Assembly (NCBI GenBank): GCA_014584575.1
Contig: JACTMP010000024.1
Location: 1 to 64,000 of the forward strand
DNA length: 64,000 bases
Source: Chloroflexota bacterium
GTDB taxonomy: Bacteria > Chloroflexota > Anaerolineae > Promineifilales > Promineifilaceae
Direction of reading: 5' to 3'
In this document: in pieces, positions 10,058-21,800 of the stretch
Layout of the letters: each line of letters opens with the position of its first letter
How positions within the stretch are numbered: position 1 is the first letter of the stretch
Notes under the pieces: generated by a model
The model's database searches: none
Told to the model about the DNA's origin: nothing
The model's input: only the letters and a program-made list of their open reading frames with translations
Made by a program: the position numbers and the translations under genes

Positions 10058-13000
10058 GATTCAACCTTTTTTGCAGGCGCCCGGCGTATTGCTGGCGGCG
10101 TCTCAGGCCACGGGCATGTTGGCTATCTACCAGGGCGGCATCAGCCTGTTGATCCTGGCTTAAGAGTTGGGCCAGGGCGCGGATTGAGGGGGCTTCGTAG
10201 AGAACGCGGTCGGGGATTTGGGGCCGGGCTAAGGTTTGTTGCAACCGTTTGACCAGGTTCAGGCCGATGAGTGAGTTGCCGCCCAATTCAAAAAAGTTGT
10301 CATCAATGCCGATGCCGGTGAGGCGCAGTGCTTCTTCCCACACGGCCGTGACCATGCGTTCCAGTTCGCTGCGCGGCGGTACATAGGTGATGCCCAGCGC
10401 CGGGCGGTTGTGCCGAATGTCAGTGGATGCTTGCTCGCGGTGTGTCATCAGGTTGGCAATGGTCAACTGCCGCGCCGCCTGTGCCAGGCGGGGGAAATCT
10501 TGCGTGGAAACGATGACCTGGGGGTAGTGGCTGCCCAAAATGCGAGCCAGCGCCGCCACGCCTTCGCCAGCTTCAATGCCAAATTCGGCGCGATTGCGCC
10601 GGAAGAAAGTTTGCACGTCCGGTGAAAAACCGGCCAGTTCCCCTTCCCAGGCGTTCCACTGCCATTCGCCCCAGTTGATCACGGCCGTGAACCGTTTTTG
10701 CCCCTGGCATTGCCGGGCGTGGGCGTCCAGAAAAGCATTGGCGGCGGCATAGTCGGCCTGGCCGGGGCCGCCCGCGGTCAATGAGGCAATGGAAGAAAAG
10801 AGTACAAAAAAATCGAGATCAATAGCTTGCAGTGCCCGCTCTAAAACGAGCGTTCCGTTCACTTTAGGGGCCAGCACGGGCGCGGCCATTTCCGGCGTTT
10901 TGAATTGGATCAGCCCTTTGCCCGGCGTCCCGGCCGCGTGGATGACGCCGTGCAACGCGCCAAAATGGGCCAGGGTTTGCTGCACGGCCGTGACCATTTG
11001 TTGTTCATCGCTCACATCTGCCGCCAGATACAAAACATGGCCGCCTGCTGTCTCTAGCTGCTGTATCTGGCGTATCTTGTGGCCCGGCCCATGTCCGTTT
11101 TGGCTGCCAGCCAAAACAGAAGGCCATTCGTGGCGCGGTGGCAGCGCGGAACGGCCCAACAAGACCACGTTGGCCTGCACCGTTTTGACCAGATAGTCGG
11201 CGACCGCCAGCCCTAAACCACCCAGGCCGCCGGTGATGAGATACGTTCCTTTCTGGCGCAAAATGGGCGGCGTAGCATCAGCAAGGGGGGGCAACTTGAC
11301 CGGGGTGAAGGTTTGCCGCCACCGTTGTTCGCGGCGCAAGGCCACGACGGGTTCGGTCAAATCGGCCGCCAGTTCACCCATCAGGTTGGACAGCAGCGCC
11401 TGCTGCTCACGGCCGTTGACCGGCAGGCGTACATCCACCAGACAGCAGGTAAGCTGTTCATATTCCAGCGGGATGGCCCGGCACGGCCCCAGGATGGTAG
11501 CTTTGGCAGGGGACAACGGCTCGTCGCCGCTGACGCGGTGGGTGTGCGAGGTGATGACGGAGAGCCGGGCCGCCAGGTTGAGTTGCCCCAACGCCTGCGC
11601 CAGATAAAGCAGGCTGTAAAAACTATCATCCAGCGCCTGTTGCCCATCATCGCCCGCTTCAGCAGAAACCGTCCACAAATGAACGATGTGGGTGGGGACA
11701 CGGCCGTGCGGCGCACAGCTTTGCAGCAGGGTGTGATAATCAGCGGGATGGGACGGCCGTATCACATATTCATCGGCTGCCGTCTGTTCCCACTGCTGTC
11801 CGCGCCGGACAGTGATGACCTGTTGGCGCTGCTGCCGTAACCAGGCAGCTATTTGCTGCCCCAAACCCGCTTCATCCAGAAACAGCAGCCAGTTTCCAGC
11901 CTCATCTGGCAATACCGGCGGGTGGGGGGCGGCCTGCTGCCAGCCGGGCAGGTAGAACCAATCCTCGAATGGGCGGCGGGGCAATGCGCCTTCAGCGAGT
12001 GGTTGTTGGAGTGGGGTGGGCGGCGGTACGGCCGTGACCTCATCCACAAATTGGCGGGTCGGAGGGCCAACCCAATATGGCTCCCGCGTAAAGGGGTACG
12101 TGGGCAGCGAGATACGCTGTGGTTTTTCCCCGCCGTCATATAAAGCTGACCAATCTGGTTTGAAACCGGACAACCACTGATCGGCAGTCGTGGCAATCGT
12201 TTCCAGTAGTGGCGTCGGAGCAGGTAAAGGCGTCAGGAGGTGATCGGTGTCCGTATGGTCAGGCTGTGGCCACACCGGTGTACCAGGCCCCCTTTCCGGC
12301 ACTGTCTGGTGGGGCGCGGCCAACAGGCGCAGCGCCTCTTCACGATCCCGGCAAAGTAACGCTCGCCGGTAGGTGAAATGCTGCCGCCCGGTTTGCAGGG
12401 TGTAGGCCAGGTTGGTCATGTTGATGTCTGGATGAGCCTGAATATGGTCGTGCAGGGCGGTGGTGGCCGCTTCCAGGGCAGCCGGGGTGCGGGCAGAAAG
12501 GGGTAGCAAGAGATACGGCCGTGCCGCTGTCACAGTTTGCTGTGCAGGCGCTTCTTCCAAAATGACGTGGGCGTTGGTGCCTGACCAGCCAAAGGAGCTG
12601 ACGCCGGCAATACGCCGCCCCTCAATGGGCAACCAGGGCGTCAACTGTGTTGGGGTTTGTAAGCGATTGTCCCAGGCAATGTTCGGATTGGGTTGGGCAA
12701 AATGCAAATGGGGTGGAATGGCCTGGTGCTGTAAGGCCAGCACCGTTTTCAGCAGCCCGGCAATCCCGGCGGCGGTATATAAATGGCCGATATTGGTCTT
12801 CACCGAGCCGATCCATAAGGGTTGGTCAGCGGGGCGGTTTTCGTAGAGAACGGCCTGCACCGATTCCACTTCAATGGGGTCCCCCATAGGGGTGCCGGTG
12901 CCATGCGCCTCTACGTAACTGACCAGATGGGGAGCGACCCCGGCCTGGCGTAGCGCCTGGCGAATGACACGCTGCTGCGACAGGCCGTTGGGCGCGGTCA

Positions 13001-13913
13001 GGCCATTACTACGGCCGTCTTCGTTTACGGCCGTGCCTCGGATAATCGCTTTAATCTGGTCGCCGTTTGCCAGGGCATCGCTCAACCGCCGCACCAGGAC
13101 AATACCACACCCCTCGCCCAGGCCATACCCATCGGCGCGGGCGTCAAAGGTCTTGCAACGGCCGTCCGGCGAAAACATACCCATGCGGCAGCCGACAATA
13201 AAGGTTTGCGGCATCATCACCGCATAAACGCCGCCCACGACGGCCAGATCACACTCCTTGTGGCGCAAACTCTGGCAGGCCAGATGCAGCGCCACCAGCG
13301 AAGAAGAGCAGGCGGTGTCCAGCGAAATGGTGGGGCCGCGAAAGTCAAAGGTATAGGCCAGCCGCCCGGCGGCGGCGCTACAATCGCTGCCAATGCCGGC
13401 AAAGGGGTCCTGGTAAAATGTGGCGTCGGCCATCACCTGGCGCAAAATGTGCTGGTTGTTGGTCATGCCGATAAAGACACCGGTGGCACTGCCCGCCAGC
13501 GTATCGGCCGCTAATCCCGCTTCTTCCACTGCTTCCCAGGTGGTTTCCAACAGTAATCGCTGCTGCGGGTCTAGCCGCAAGGCTTCGCGGGGCGAGAGGC
13601 CAAAGAAGTCGGCATCAAACAGGCGGAGGTCGGGCAAAAACCCACCCTGGCGCACATAGGATTTGCCGGGTACACCGGGGTCGGGGTCGTAAAAGGCAGC
13701 CATATCCCAGCGGTCGGCGGGGACATCCATGAGGGCTTCACGGCCGTGCTGCAACAACTCCCAAAACTGTGCCGAATTATGCGCCCCACCCGGAAAACGG
13801 CAGCCCATCCCCACGATAGCCATCGGCTCTGCTTCTGCCCACAAGAGGTCGGCTAAAACAGCGCGTTTATCCGGGCTTAACCGGGCCAGAATTCCTCGTA
13901 ATGCGTCGCTCAT
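10050..13913 (-). CDS. Type I PKS module lacking AT (KS-KR-ACP)
   Basis: About 1287 residues from ATG 13913 (MSDALRGILARLSPDKRAV), chosen because a helical docking-like N-terminus leads into the KS; an upstream in-frame start would run through the operator at 14011-14051. KS: DTACSSS near 198, EAHGTGT near 336, KTNIGH; all catalytic residues present. After the KS linker (HVILEEAP near 449) only about 120-150 residues separate it from the post-AT linker LPTYPFTREPYW (near 607), too short for an acyltransferase, and no GxSxG or HAFH is present. KR follows (GTYLITGGLGGLG near 889; DYAAANAF near 1056), then ACP (GGNSLIG near 1212). First gene of the minus-strand series. Malonyl loading must come from a neighbouring AT or a stand-alone AT. 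Its classical DTACSSS differs from the CSTS motif of the downstream modules. Confidence 0.95.
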   Translation of the reverse strand: MSDALRGILARLSPDKRAVLADLLWAEAEPMAIVGMGCRFPGGAHNSAQFWELLQHGREALMDVPADRWDMAAFYDPDPGVPGKSYVRQGGFLPDLRLFDADFFGLSPREALRLDPQQRLLLETTWEAVEEAGLAADTLAGSATGVFIGMTNNQHILRQVMADATFYQDPFAGIGSDCSAAAGRLAYTFDFRGPTISLDTACSSSLVALHLACQSLRHKECDLAVVGGVYAVMMPQTFIVGCRMGMFSPDGRCKTFDARADGYGLGEGCGIVLVRRLSDALANGDQIKAIIRGTAVNEDGRSNGLTAPNGLSQQRVIRQALRQAGVAPHLVSYVEAHGTGTPMGDPIEVESVQAVLYENRPADQPLWIGSVKTNIGHLYTAAGIAGLLKTVLALQHQAIPPHLHFAQPNPNIAWDNRLQTPTQLTPWLPIEGRRIAGVSSFGWSGTNAHVILEEAPAQQTVTAARPYLLLPLSARTPAALEAATTALHDHIQAHPDINMTNLAYTLQTGRQHFTYRRALLCRDREEALRLLAAPHQTVPERGPGTPVWPQPDHTDTDHLLTPLPAPTPLLETIATTADQWLSGFKPDWSALYDGGEKPQRISLPTYPFTREPYWVGPPTRQFVDEVTAVPPPTPLQQPLAEGALPRRPFEDWFYLPGWQQAAPHPPVLPDEAGNWLLFLDEAGLGQQIAAWLRQQRQQVITVRRGQQWEQTAADEYVIRPSHPADYHTLLQSCAPHGRVPTHIVHLWTVSAEAGDDGQQALDDSFYSLLYLAQALGQLNLAARLSVITSHTHRVSGDEPLSPAKATILGPCRAIPLEYEQLTCCLVDVRLPVNGREQQALLSNLMGELAADLTEPVVALRREQRWRQTFTPVKLPPLADATPPILRQKGTYLITGGLGGLGLAVADYLVKTVQANVVLLGRSALPPRHEWPSVLAGSQNGHGPGHKIRQIQQLETAGGHVLYLAADVSDEQQMVTAVQQTLAHFGALHGVIHAAGTPGKGLIQFKTPEMAAPVLAPKVNGTLVLERALQAIDLDFFVLFSSIASLTAGGPGQADYAAANAFLDAHARQCQGQKRFTAVINWGEWQWNAWEGELAGFSPDVQTFFRRNRAEFGIEAGEGVAALARILGSHYPQVIVSTQDFPRLAQAARQLTIANLMTHREQASTDIRHNRPALGITYVPPRSELERMVTAVWEEALRLTGIGIDDNFFELGGNSLIGLNLVKRLQQTLARPQIPDRVLYEAPSIRALAQLLSQDQQADAALVDSQHARGLRRRQQYAGRLQKRLNHG

Positions 13914-14010
13914 TGTTGGTGCCAGAGATTGATTAATGAGTAGAGTAAATAAACTAAAGACCTGAATGGCCGGTACATCGCAGTCATTTATATGCCGCCT
14001 CATTGGCGGG

Positions 14011-14051
14011 GTAAATAGACAAACAGCTAGGGCAGTAGGCATTTGTACCGT
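14011..14051 (+). promoter_or_regulatory. Shared cluster operator, site A
   Basis: GTAAATAGACAAAC (14011-14024), 15 bp, then CATTTGTACCGT (14040-14051). The same two blocks with the same spacing occur at site B, and a TCATTTATA block lies 27 bp upstream in both. ACAAAC and ATTTGT form an imperfect inverted repeat. A possible -35 TTGTTT (14056-14061) follows 4 bp later and, after 17 bp, a -10-like TACAAG (14079-14084), pointing to the SDR gene. The site also lies about 100 bp upstream of the AT-less PKS gene on the other strand. I infer an activator site; the LuxR-type regulator at 22689 is the obvious candidate. Confidence 0.7.
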
Positions 14052-14107
14052 AGAGTTGTTTCCGGCGGGCAAAGGTGTTACAAGTGGCCCATAAGGAGTG
14101 ATGCACC

Positions 14108-14989
14108 ATGCAAGAGTTCCAAAATAAAGTAGCAGTTGTTACCGGAGCGGTCGGTGGCATTGGCCGGGCGATAGCGGAACGGTGCATCCAGGAAGGGATG
14201 AAGGTTGTGTTGGCCGACATTCAGGAGGCGGCCCTGGTGGACACGGCCGTAGCCTTGCAACACAAAGGGGGGACAGTGCATTGTGTGCCAACAGATGTTT
14301 CGCGGGCCGATGACATGGAAAAGTTGGCCCAGGAGACGCTGCGTGCGTTTGGCGGCGTCCATTTGTTGTTTAACAACGCCGGCGTGGGCGCAGGTGGCAC
14401 CATTTGGGAAAGCACCCTGGCGGAGTGGGAATGGGTGCTGGGCGTTAACCTCTGGGGGGTTATTCACGGACTACGCTTTTTTGTGCCCATGATGATGGCC
14501 CAAGATACGGATAGCCATATTGTCAACAGCGCCTCGCTGGCGGGTTTATTGCCGTACCACCCCAGCGCCCCCTACCAGGTGACAAAACAGGGGATCGTGG
14601 CTCTTTCCGAGCAGTTGTATTATTCGCTGAAGCAGTGGCAGGCGCCTATCCATGTCTCGGTTCTTTGCCCAGGGGCGGTGCGCACGGGAATTATGGAGAC
14701 CATGCAGCAAACGCCTCCAACATGGCAAAGTGACACGGCCGTACCGCAGGCCGTACCCACAACTGGCCCCGATTATGCCGCCGCGCTGGAAAGTATGCGC
14801 CGGGCGACGGCCATGGGCATGTCCCCCCGGCTGGTGGTGGAACACGTCTTTAGTGCCATTCGGGAGGAACGTTTTTATATTCTGACGCACCCGGAGTTTA
14901 ATACGGCCGTTCACGCCCGAATGCAAAGTGTGTTGCTGGGGCAGAACCCACCCGACCTGCCGCGCGTGATCGGTTATTGCATGAAATAA
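14108..14989 (+). CDS. Short-chain dehydrogenase/reductase (SDR)
   Basis: 293-residue classical SDR, NAD(P)-dependent. Seen: cofactor motif TGAVGGIG (residues 13-20), NNAG near 88-91, catalytic Ser in VNSASLAG, and YxxxK in APYQVTKQG. Length is normal for the family. The start has a good ribosome site (AAGGAG, about 9 bp upstream). It is the only plus-strand gene within the PKS block and shares a divergent promoter region with the AT-less PKS module, so a tailoring reduction or oxidation of the polyketide is likely; the actual substrate is not visible. A stem-loop follows the stop and separates it from the convergent decarboxylase-like gene. Confidence 0.9.
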   Translation: MQEFQNKVAVVTGAVGGIGRAIAERCIQEGMKVVLADIQEAALVDTAVALQHKGGTVHCVPTDVSRADDMEKLAQETLRAFGGVHLLFNNAGVGAGGTIWESTLAEWEWVLGVNLWGVIHGLRFFVPMMMAQDTDSHIVNSASLAGLLPYHPSAPYQVTKQGIVALSEQLYYSLKQWQAPIHVSVLCPGAVRTGIMETMQQTPPTWQSDTAVPQAVPTTGPDYAAALESMRRATAMGMSPRLVVEHVFSAIREERFYILTHPEFNTAVHARMQSVLLGQNPPDLPRVIGYCMK

Positions 14990-14995
14990 AGCCCC

Positions 14996-15029
14996 AGACC
15001 TGTCAGGTTTTTTGAAACCTGACAGGTCT
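14996..15029. terminator. Bidirectional stem-loop between SDR and ADC-like genes
   Basis: Perfect 15-bp arms AGACCTGTCAGGTTT (14996-15010) and AAACCTGACAGGTCT (15015-15029) with a 4-nt loop, between two convergent genes. The stop codon of the minus-strand gene overlaps the stem base. The same AGACCTGTCAGGT stem recurs at 36314 and 42578, so it is also a dispersed repeat. Confidence 0.7.
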
Positions 15030-15825
15030 ACCAATCCCAACGCAGGTAAGCATAGGGGGCAAATTGCGCCGCATCTACTTTGGCGATGGCTTTGGTATTG
15101 CCCAGTGCGTTGTTTCCCACGGTGTAGACCGCGCCTAACAGGCGCACAATTTCTACTTCTGACCAGGGGTCGCTGGCGGAGGGGGGCATCTCTACTTCGG
15201 CCACGCCAAAGTGGGTCTCACGGGCGCGCAAGATTGTCTCCGCCCGCACCAGGCGGGGGTGGTAATCAAAGCCGGTGAAACCACGGCCGTCGGGGGACAA
15301 AAACTGCTTGAAGTTGTACGAAACGGCACAGTCAGGGTCGGGCGCGGTGGCTTCGGCAACAACGGCCGTGAAATCCGCCGCATTCGTTTGCCCACCCAAC
15401 CGGGCACGCGCCGTAAAAAAGCAGTTGCCGTGGCGCGTCATCGTCCCGGCGACCCGATCACCCTGGCGTTCCAGGGTGATGTCCGCCAACTTCTTAGGAA
15501 AGCCATACTTCTCCCGCCCCAACGCCATGCCCATATCGCCGGTAACGGGCATACTCAGGCAGTAATTACCGGGCTGTCCGTTAAACTCGGCCCGCAAAAA
15601 TAGCGCCCCTTCGTAATAACCAGGGCCAAAATTAGTGCGCGGGTAGTTGGCGACAAAGGCCATGGCTAACGGCCGTGAAGCCGGGCGCAGCGGCGGCGGC
15701 AATAACCGGGCCACAATCTCCGGTTTTGTCTCCCAATAGACAATCAACATTTCCGCGTCGTAAAAATGCGCCATTTCCAGCGCGGCAATCTCATTTAATT
15801 CCTGCGTTGTTTTAACAAATCCCAT
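15028..15825 (-). CDS. Acetoacetate decarboxylase family protein
   Basis: 265-residue member of the acetoacetate decarboxylase (ADC) family. The signature REKYGFPKKLADI (about residues 103-115) contains the Lys expected to form the Schiff base in decarboxylating members; other features are FVANYPRTNFGPGYYEGALF and the C-terminal region with a conserved Asn-Ala-Leu-Gly stretch. Members include true decarboxylases and enzymes acting on polyketide-like beta-keto acids. Lying between two PKS genes, it could decarboxylate a released beta-keto acid or rearrange an intermediate; this is inference. ATG 15825 follows a weak GGAAAG ribosome site. It ends in a stem-loop shared with the convergent SDR. 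Confidence 0.85.
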   Translation of the reverse strand: MGFVKTTQELNEIAALEMAHFYDAEMLIVYWETKPEIVARLLPPPLRPASRPLAMAFVANYPRTNFGPGYYEGALFLRAEFNGQPGNYCLSMPVTGDMGMALGREKYGFPKKLADITLERQGDRVAGTMTRHGNCFFTARARLGGQTNAADFTAVVAEATAPDPDCAVSYNFKQFLSPDGRGFTGFDYHPRLVRAETILRARETHFGVAEVEMPPSASDPWSEVEIVRLLGAVYTVGNNALGNTKAIAKVDAAQFAPYAYLRWDW

Positions 15826-15872
15826 CTTTCCAGGCTGCCTTTGCTTACCGATTACCGTTCGCCGATTACCGA

Positions 15873-18800
15873 TTACGATTGCCAGGCATCCACCGGCAAA
15901 CTATCCAATTCATCCAGCACCAGCAGCAGATCCTCTTCTACCTCTGGCGAGACCAGATTAACGACCAATTCGCCCGGTTGGACTGCGCCCTCTAGTTCCA
16001 AAGAAATGCCCAACTTACGGGCAATATGCTCAGCCATGGCGCCAGGCGTGGGATAATTCCAGACCATTGTCCCGGACAGGGTAACGCCAAAGGCTGCCTC
16101 CAAATGGCCGCGAATTTCCAGCGCCATCAAGGAATCTACGCCCAAACTTTGCATGGTGGTGTTCGCCTCGATGCGGGTGGGAGAAATGCGCAGGACACGG
16201 GCGACCTGCTCGCGCAGGAACCCTTCCAGCAGGTGGCGCTGTTCTTTGGGTTTTGCCGTCAATAGCTGTTCACGGATGACGGCACGGCCGTTAGACTGCC
16301 CGGCATCTTTCTTCTGCGTCAACAAATCACTCACTTCCTGAACCAGTTGCGCCAGCAGCGGCTGGGCCAAAGCGCGGGGGTGAATTTGCGCCCAGCGGGC
16401 CAGGTCAAAGATCATCACCCCAATTTGCGGCTGTTGGTGGTGGAACACGTGGGCCAGCGCCGCCACCCCTTGTTGTGGCGGAATACCACCGATGCCCTGG
16501 TCGGCCAACCGTTCGCCGCGATTAGCCTGCGCCGCCGCCATGCCCACCTGCGCCCAGGCGCCCCAGTTGACGCTGAGCGCAGGCAATCCCTGGGCGCGCC
16601 GATAATGGGCCAGACTGTCCAGAAACGCATTAGCCGCCACATAGTTGCCCTGCCCTGGCGTGCCCAGTAGGGATGCAGCCGAGGAGAAAAGAATGAAGAA
16701 ATCCAACGGCTTTGATAACGTCTGCTCGTGCAAATTCCAGGCCCCTTGAATCTTGGGCGCAGCCACCCGGTGAAAACGGTCCCGGTTCAAATTCAACAGC
16801 ATCGCGTCATCCAGCACCCCGGCAGCGTGTACGATACCTCGCAGCGGTGGCATGGACTGTTCAATCTCCGCGATGATGCGGGCCACATCCTCCGCTTTGC
16901 TGATGTCTGCCCTGGCAACCACAATCTGCACACCGCCTGCCTCTAATTCCGCCAGAATGGGGCGGGCGCTTTCACTGACGCCGCTGCGCCCCACCAGCAG
17001 CAGGTGGCGCGCCCCCGCGGCGACCAGCCATTGCGCTACTTCCAGACCCAAACCGCCCATGCCGCCGGTAATCAGGTAGGTGGCATCCGGGCGAGCAATG
17101 GTGGAAGTGGGTTGGGCCGGGCTGATGGGCACGTCGGCCGGGTCGTCAAAGGGAACGATGATTTTGCCAATGTGCCGGGCGCGGGCCATATGTTGGAATG
17201 CCTGGGCGATTTCTGTGGGTGGGAAAAGCTGCATGGGCAATGGTTGATAGATGCCCTGGGCAAAACAATCCATCACTTCCTGAAAGAGGCTTTGGGTAAA
17301 GTCGCGGCGTTCCTTGAAGATGGGGTCCATATCCACCGCATAGAAGGAAAGGTTGCGGCGGAAGGGCAGCAGACCGATCTGGCTGTCCTGGTAGATGTCC
17401 TTTTTACCGATTTCCAGGAAACGGCCGTGTCTGCCCAACACCGTGATGCTCTTCTGCAAAAACTCCCCGGCCAACGAATTGAGCACCACATCCACGCCTT
17501 CGCTGTTGGTCAAGGCCATAATCTCATCGGCAAAATCCAGTGTGCGCGAATCAAAAACATGCTGGATGCCCAGGTCATGCAAGAACTGCCGTTTTTCGGG
17601 GCTGCCGGCGGTGGCAAAAATGTGTGCGCCCACGCTTTGGGCGATTTGCACGGCCGCCAACCCCACACCACCCGAAGCGGCGTGAATCAGCACTCGATCC
17701 TCTGAACTCAGCCGCCCCATGTGACGCAAGGCGTAATGGGCGGTGAGGAAGGGCAGGGGAATGGTTGCGCCCTCGTTGAAGCTGAGATGCGCCGGTTTGG
17801 GGATCACATTGCGGGCGTCGGTACAGACATAGCGCACAAAGCCGTTATACACCAGCGCCAGCACTTCGTCACCGGGAGCAAAGCGTGTCACTTCCGCACC
17901 CGCAGCTACGACAACACCGGCACACTCGGTGCCTAGCGGCCCGATGCCGTTGGGGTGACTGGGCAGCGCCCCCAACGCGGACAAGACATCCATGAAGTTC
18001 AAACCGGCCGCCCGGACTTCAATACATACTTCACCGGGTTCTGGTTGGGGACGTTCGGTTTCCCGCAAAGTGAGCGAATCAAGTATGCCCGGTGTGCCTT
18101 CCAGCCGGTAGGCCCGTTCCCCGGCCGGTGTGAGCAGCGCGGCCTCTTCCGCAGTGGCGGCGGGGCCGGTTTCCACGCTGCGCCGCACCAGGCGAGCCAC
18201 ATAACGTTCTGCAGCGCGCAGGACAATGTGATCTTCGCCGTCGTTCCCGTGCAATTCGTGGCAGAGGGCGTCTATGTCAGCGGTGGGTGTTTGCAAGCCC
18301 AGGTCAACCAGGCGACAGGCCATTTCCGGGTGTTCCTGCATGATCACTTTGCCCAGACCCCACACCGGCGATTGGTTGATGGCGGGCAGGTGGTCGTTCA
18401 TCTGCACGGGGTGGACGCCCTGGGTGATAACCCAGAGGGGCGGTGGGGCGGGCCATTCTTGTTCGGCGATGGCCTGCACCAGGTGAAGCAGGCTGAGGCA
18501 GCCTTTTTCCTGGGCAGCGAGTGATGGTATGGGGGGTACGGCCGTGTCCAGATTCCAAAAGTGCAAAATACCACGCCAGTTACCGCCAGTTTCGGCAAGC
18601 AACTGCTTAAAGGCGGTTGTCTCCTGGTAATTATCATTCCAGGAGACCATCAAGCAGCCGTCGCCGTGTTGGGCTAACCGTTGTTGCACCTGGGCGGCCA
18701 CTCCCTGATCGTCAGCCAGGATCAGCCATTGGCCTGGGCCTTTGCCGTTTGTGCCGGTGGCAGCCAGTGGTTTAGCCTGCCACGCGATGTCATACAGCCA

Positions 18801-21800
18801 GTTGTTGATTTGCTCGGTTTCGTTGCGCTCCAGCTTTTGCAGCCGCAACCCTTCAATTTCCAGCAACACCTGGCCGTCCGTATCAAAGAGGGATAAATTG
18901 CCGCGTAGACGGCCGTCGCTGTCTGGCTCAGGTGCTTGCAGGTGGGCATAACACCAGATTTCTTCGGGGTTGGCGGGTTGGTAAAAACGCACCCGGTCTA
19001 CACCAACAGGGATATAGGCATCTTCGGGCACGGCCGTGACATCAGCTTGTGTCAGCGTAGCCACCGGCCCATGCAATACCTGGAAGGCCGAGTCCAGCAA
19101 AGCCGGATGTACCTGATATTTGCTCGCGCCGACCTGCACCGACTCATGCAAACAGAGGCGGCCCAACGTGCCTTCGGCCTGATGCCAGATATGCTCAATT
19201 CCCTGAAAAGCCGGGCCATATGAGAGAACCAGATGTTCCAACGAGCGATACAACGCCTGGCCGGGCATATCTAGGGCACAGGCGGCCTGGATACTTTCCG
19301 GGGAAGAATGCCATTGGCCTTCAGGAGTAGGCGTTTCCAGGCGCATCTGGCCGGTGGCGTGTAAATTCCATTCAATGGCCTGGCCTTCAGCGGTGGCCGG
19401 ACGGCTAAAAAGTTGAAATGTGGCCCGATCAGCCTGGCGGCGTTTGAGGACAAATTGCACCACCCGGCCACTCTCCTTTGCCAGGATGCAGCCCTCGGCA
19501 AAATGAACATCCTCCAACACATAGACGCCGGGGCCAAAGGTAGACCGGGCCACAGCCAGTGCCATCTCCAGCCAGGTAGCGCCAGGCACGACGGCCAGGT
19601 CGCCAATGCGATGCTCTAACAAATAAGCAAATTGGGTAGCATCTAATTCCATTTCCCATAACTCGGTGTCTGGCTGAAGGGCGGATTGGATATGCTGTTG
19701 CAAAAAGGGGTGGACGGCGGCAGTCTGGCGAGCGGTGGCTGGATGCCAGCGGGCAGGGCCTTTTCTAGCACGTTCGGCTTCAAACCAGAGGCTTTCATGC
19801 TGCCAGGGGTATGGCGGCAGGGGCATAAATTGGCCCATGGGGTACAGAGCCGACCACTCTACGGGAATGCCAATGGTGTGCAGTGTTCCCAAAGAAGCCA
19901 ACATTTGCAGTTGTTCCGGCTCCTGGCGGCGCAAGGAAGAAACGACGTGGCCGGGCCGGTTGGCAATACGCAGACAGTCGTTAATGTCGCGGGCCAGGGT
20001 GGGATGTGGCCCCAGTTCGATGAAGGTGTGGTAGCCATCGGCAATCATTTCGGCGATGGCCTGGGCGAACAAGACCGGCTCGCGCACGTTCTGCCACCAG
20101 TAAGCGGCGCTAAATGTTTCGGGATCGGCCGGTTGGCCGGTGACGGTGCTGTAGGCGGCCATTGTTGGTTCGGCGCAGGTGATACTCTGCAAGACGGCCA
20201 GCAGCTCTTTTTGCAGCGGATCCATGTAGGGGCTGTGGTAAGGCACGTCGGTTTTGAGGAAACGGGCAAAAGCGCCGTCCTCTTCCAGGCGTTCGGCGAT
20301 GATTTCCAGGTGGTATTCGTCACCGGCCAGGGTGACAGCGTGGGGGCCGTTGACGGCCGCTACCGAAATCTGTTTTTCGTAACCGAAGATATATTCTTGC
20401 ACATCTGAAAGAGACAGACCGACCGCCAACATTTTGCCCGTGCCGGCGGTGCGTTGTTGCAGGCGGCTACGATGGTAGGTGACTGTGACGGCGTCTGCCA
20501 GAGAGAGGATGCCGGAAAGATAGGCGGCGGCGACTTCACCGGTGCTGTGGCCGACAACGGCCGTTGGCCGGATGCCCCACGATTGCCACAATGCCGCCAA
20601 CCCCACTTGCAAGGCAAAGTTGGTCGGTTGGGCCACATCCACCCGTGCCATGCGCGAGTCGGCTTCGGAGGACATCAATTCATCTACCAGCGACCAACCG
20701 GCCAGCGGTTGGAAGGTAGCGTCACAGGCTTCAACGGCCGTGCGGAATACCGGCTCTTTCAACAGCAGTTCGCGCCCCATGGCCCACCATTGTGGCCCCA
20801 TGCCAGTGCAGACATAGGCCAGCCGGTTTTCGCCATTGTGTTGGCTGCCGGTGGCCATGCCGGGGTGCATCTCGCCCTGGATATAGGCTTCCAGTTGTGC
20901 TACCAGGTCGGCATGATCTTTGACGACCAGGGTGAGGGCGTGGGCGTGATGGGTGCGGCGCTGGCTGAGGGTATAGGCAAAATCAGGCAGGGAGAAGGCA
21001 GACGCTGGTTGCAGGCGCACAAAGTCCAGATAGTTTTGGGCGAGCGTTTGTAAGGCTTCGGGGGTGTGGGCGGAAAGGGGAAGGAGGTAGGGTCTATCGG
21101 ACAGGGGGGGGGTGGCACGGCCGTTGAGGATATTCGTGGTAAGCGCTTCTTGCAGTACCACGTGGGCATTGGTGCCGGTGATGCCAAAGGAGTTGACTCC
21201 GGCCAAGGCGGGGCCGTTTGTTTCCGGCCATGCCTGGAGCGATTGAGGGATGACAAAAGGCAGTTCTGACCAGGGGATGTGGGGGTTGGGGTTGTGAAAG
21301 TGCAGGTTGGCCGGAATGGCCCGTTGTTGCAGGCAGAGGACGGCTTTGATGAGACCGGCCACGCCGGCGGCTGCTTCTGTGTGCCCGATATTGGTCTTGC
21401 CTGCCCCCAAGACGCAGGGGCGGTCAGAAGGGCGGTTTTCACCCAGCACAGTGGCCAGGGCTTCTACTTCGATGGGGTCGCCGACGGCCGTGCCCGTGGC
21501 ATGGGCCTCCATGAAGCTAATCTCTGCGGGGGAGACGCCAGCGACGGCATAGGCTTCACGCAGCACATCAATTTGGGCTTGCAGGCCCGGCGCGGATAAA
21601 CGGCCACCGGTACGGCCGTCGTTGTTGACGGCGCTGCCACGAATAATAGCGTAAATGGGGTCGTTGTCGGCCATCGCCTGGGCCAGCGGTTTGAGCACGA
21701 CAATGCCGACGCCCTCACTGCGGACGTAACCGTTGGCAGTAACATCACCAAATTTGCAACGGCCGTCGGGGGATAAAATATCTGCCTGCGAACCACCAAT

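Noticed and set aside
13945..13954. GTAAATAAAC as a fourth operator copy
   Set aside because: One block only, with no second block at the right spacing; likely chance in AT-rich promoter DNA.
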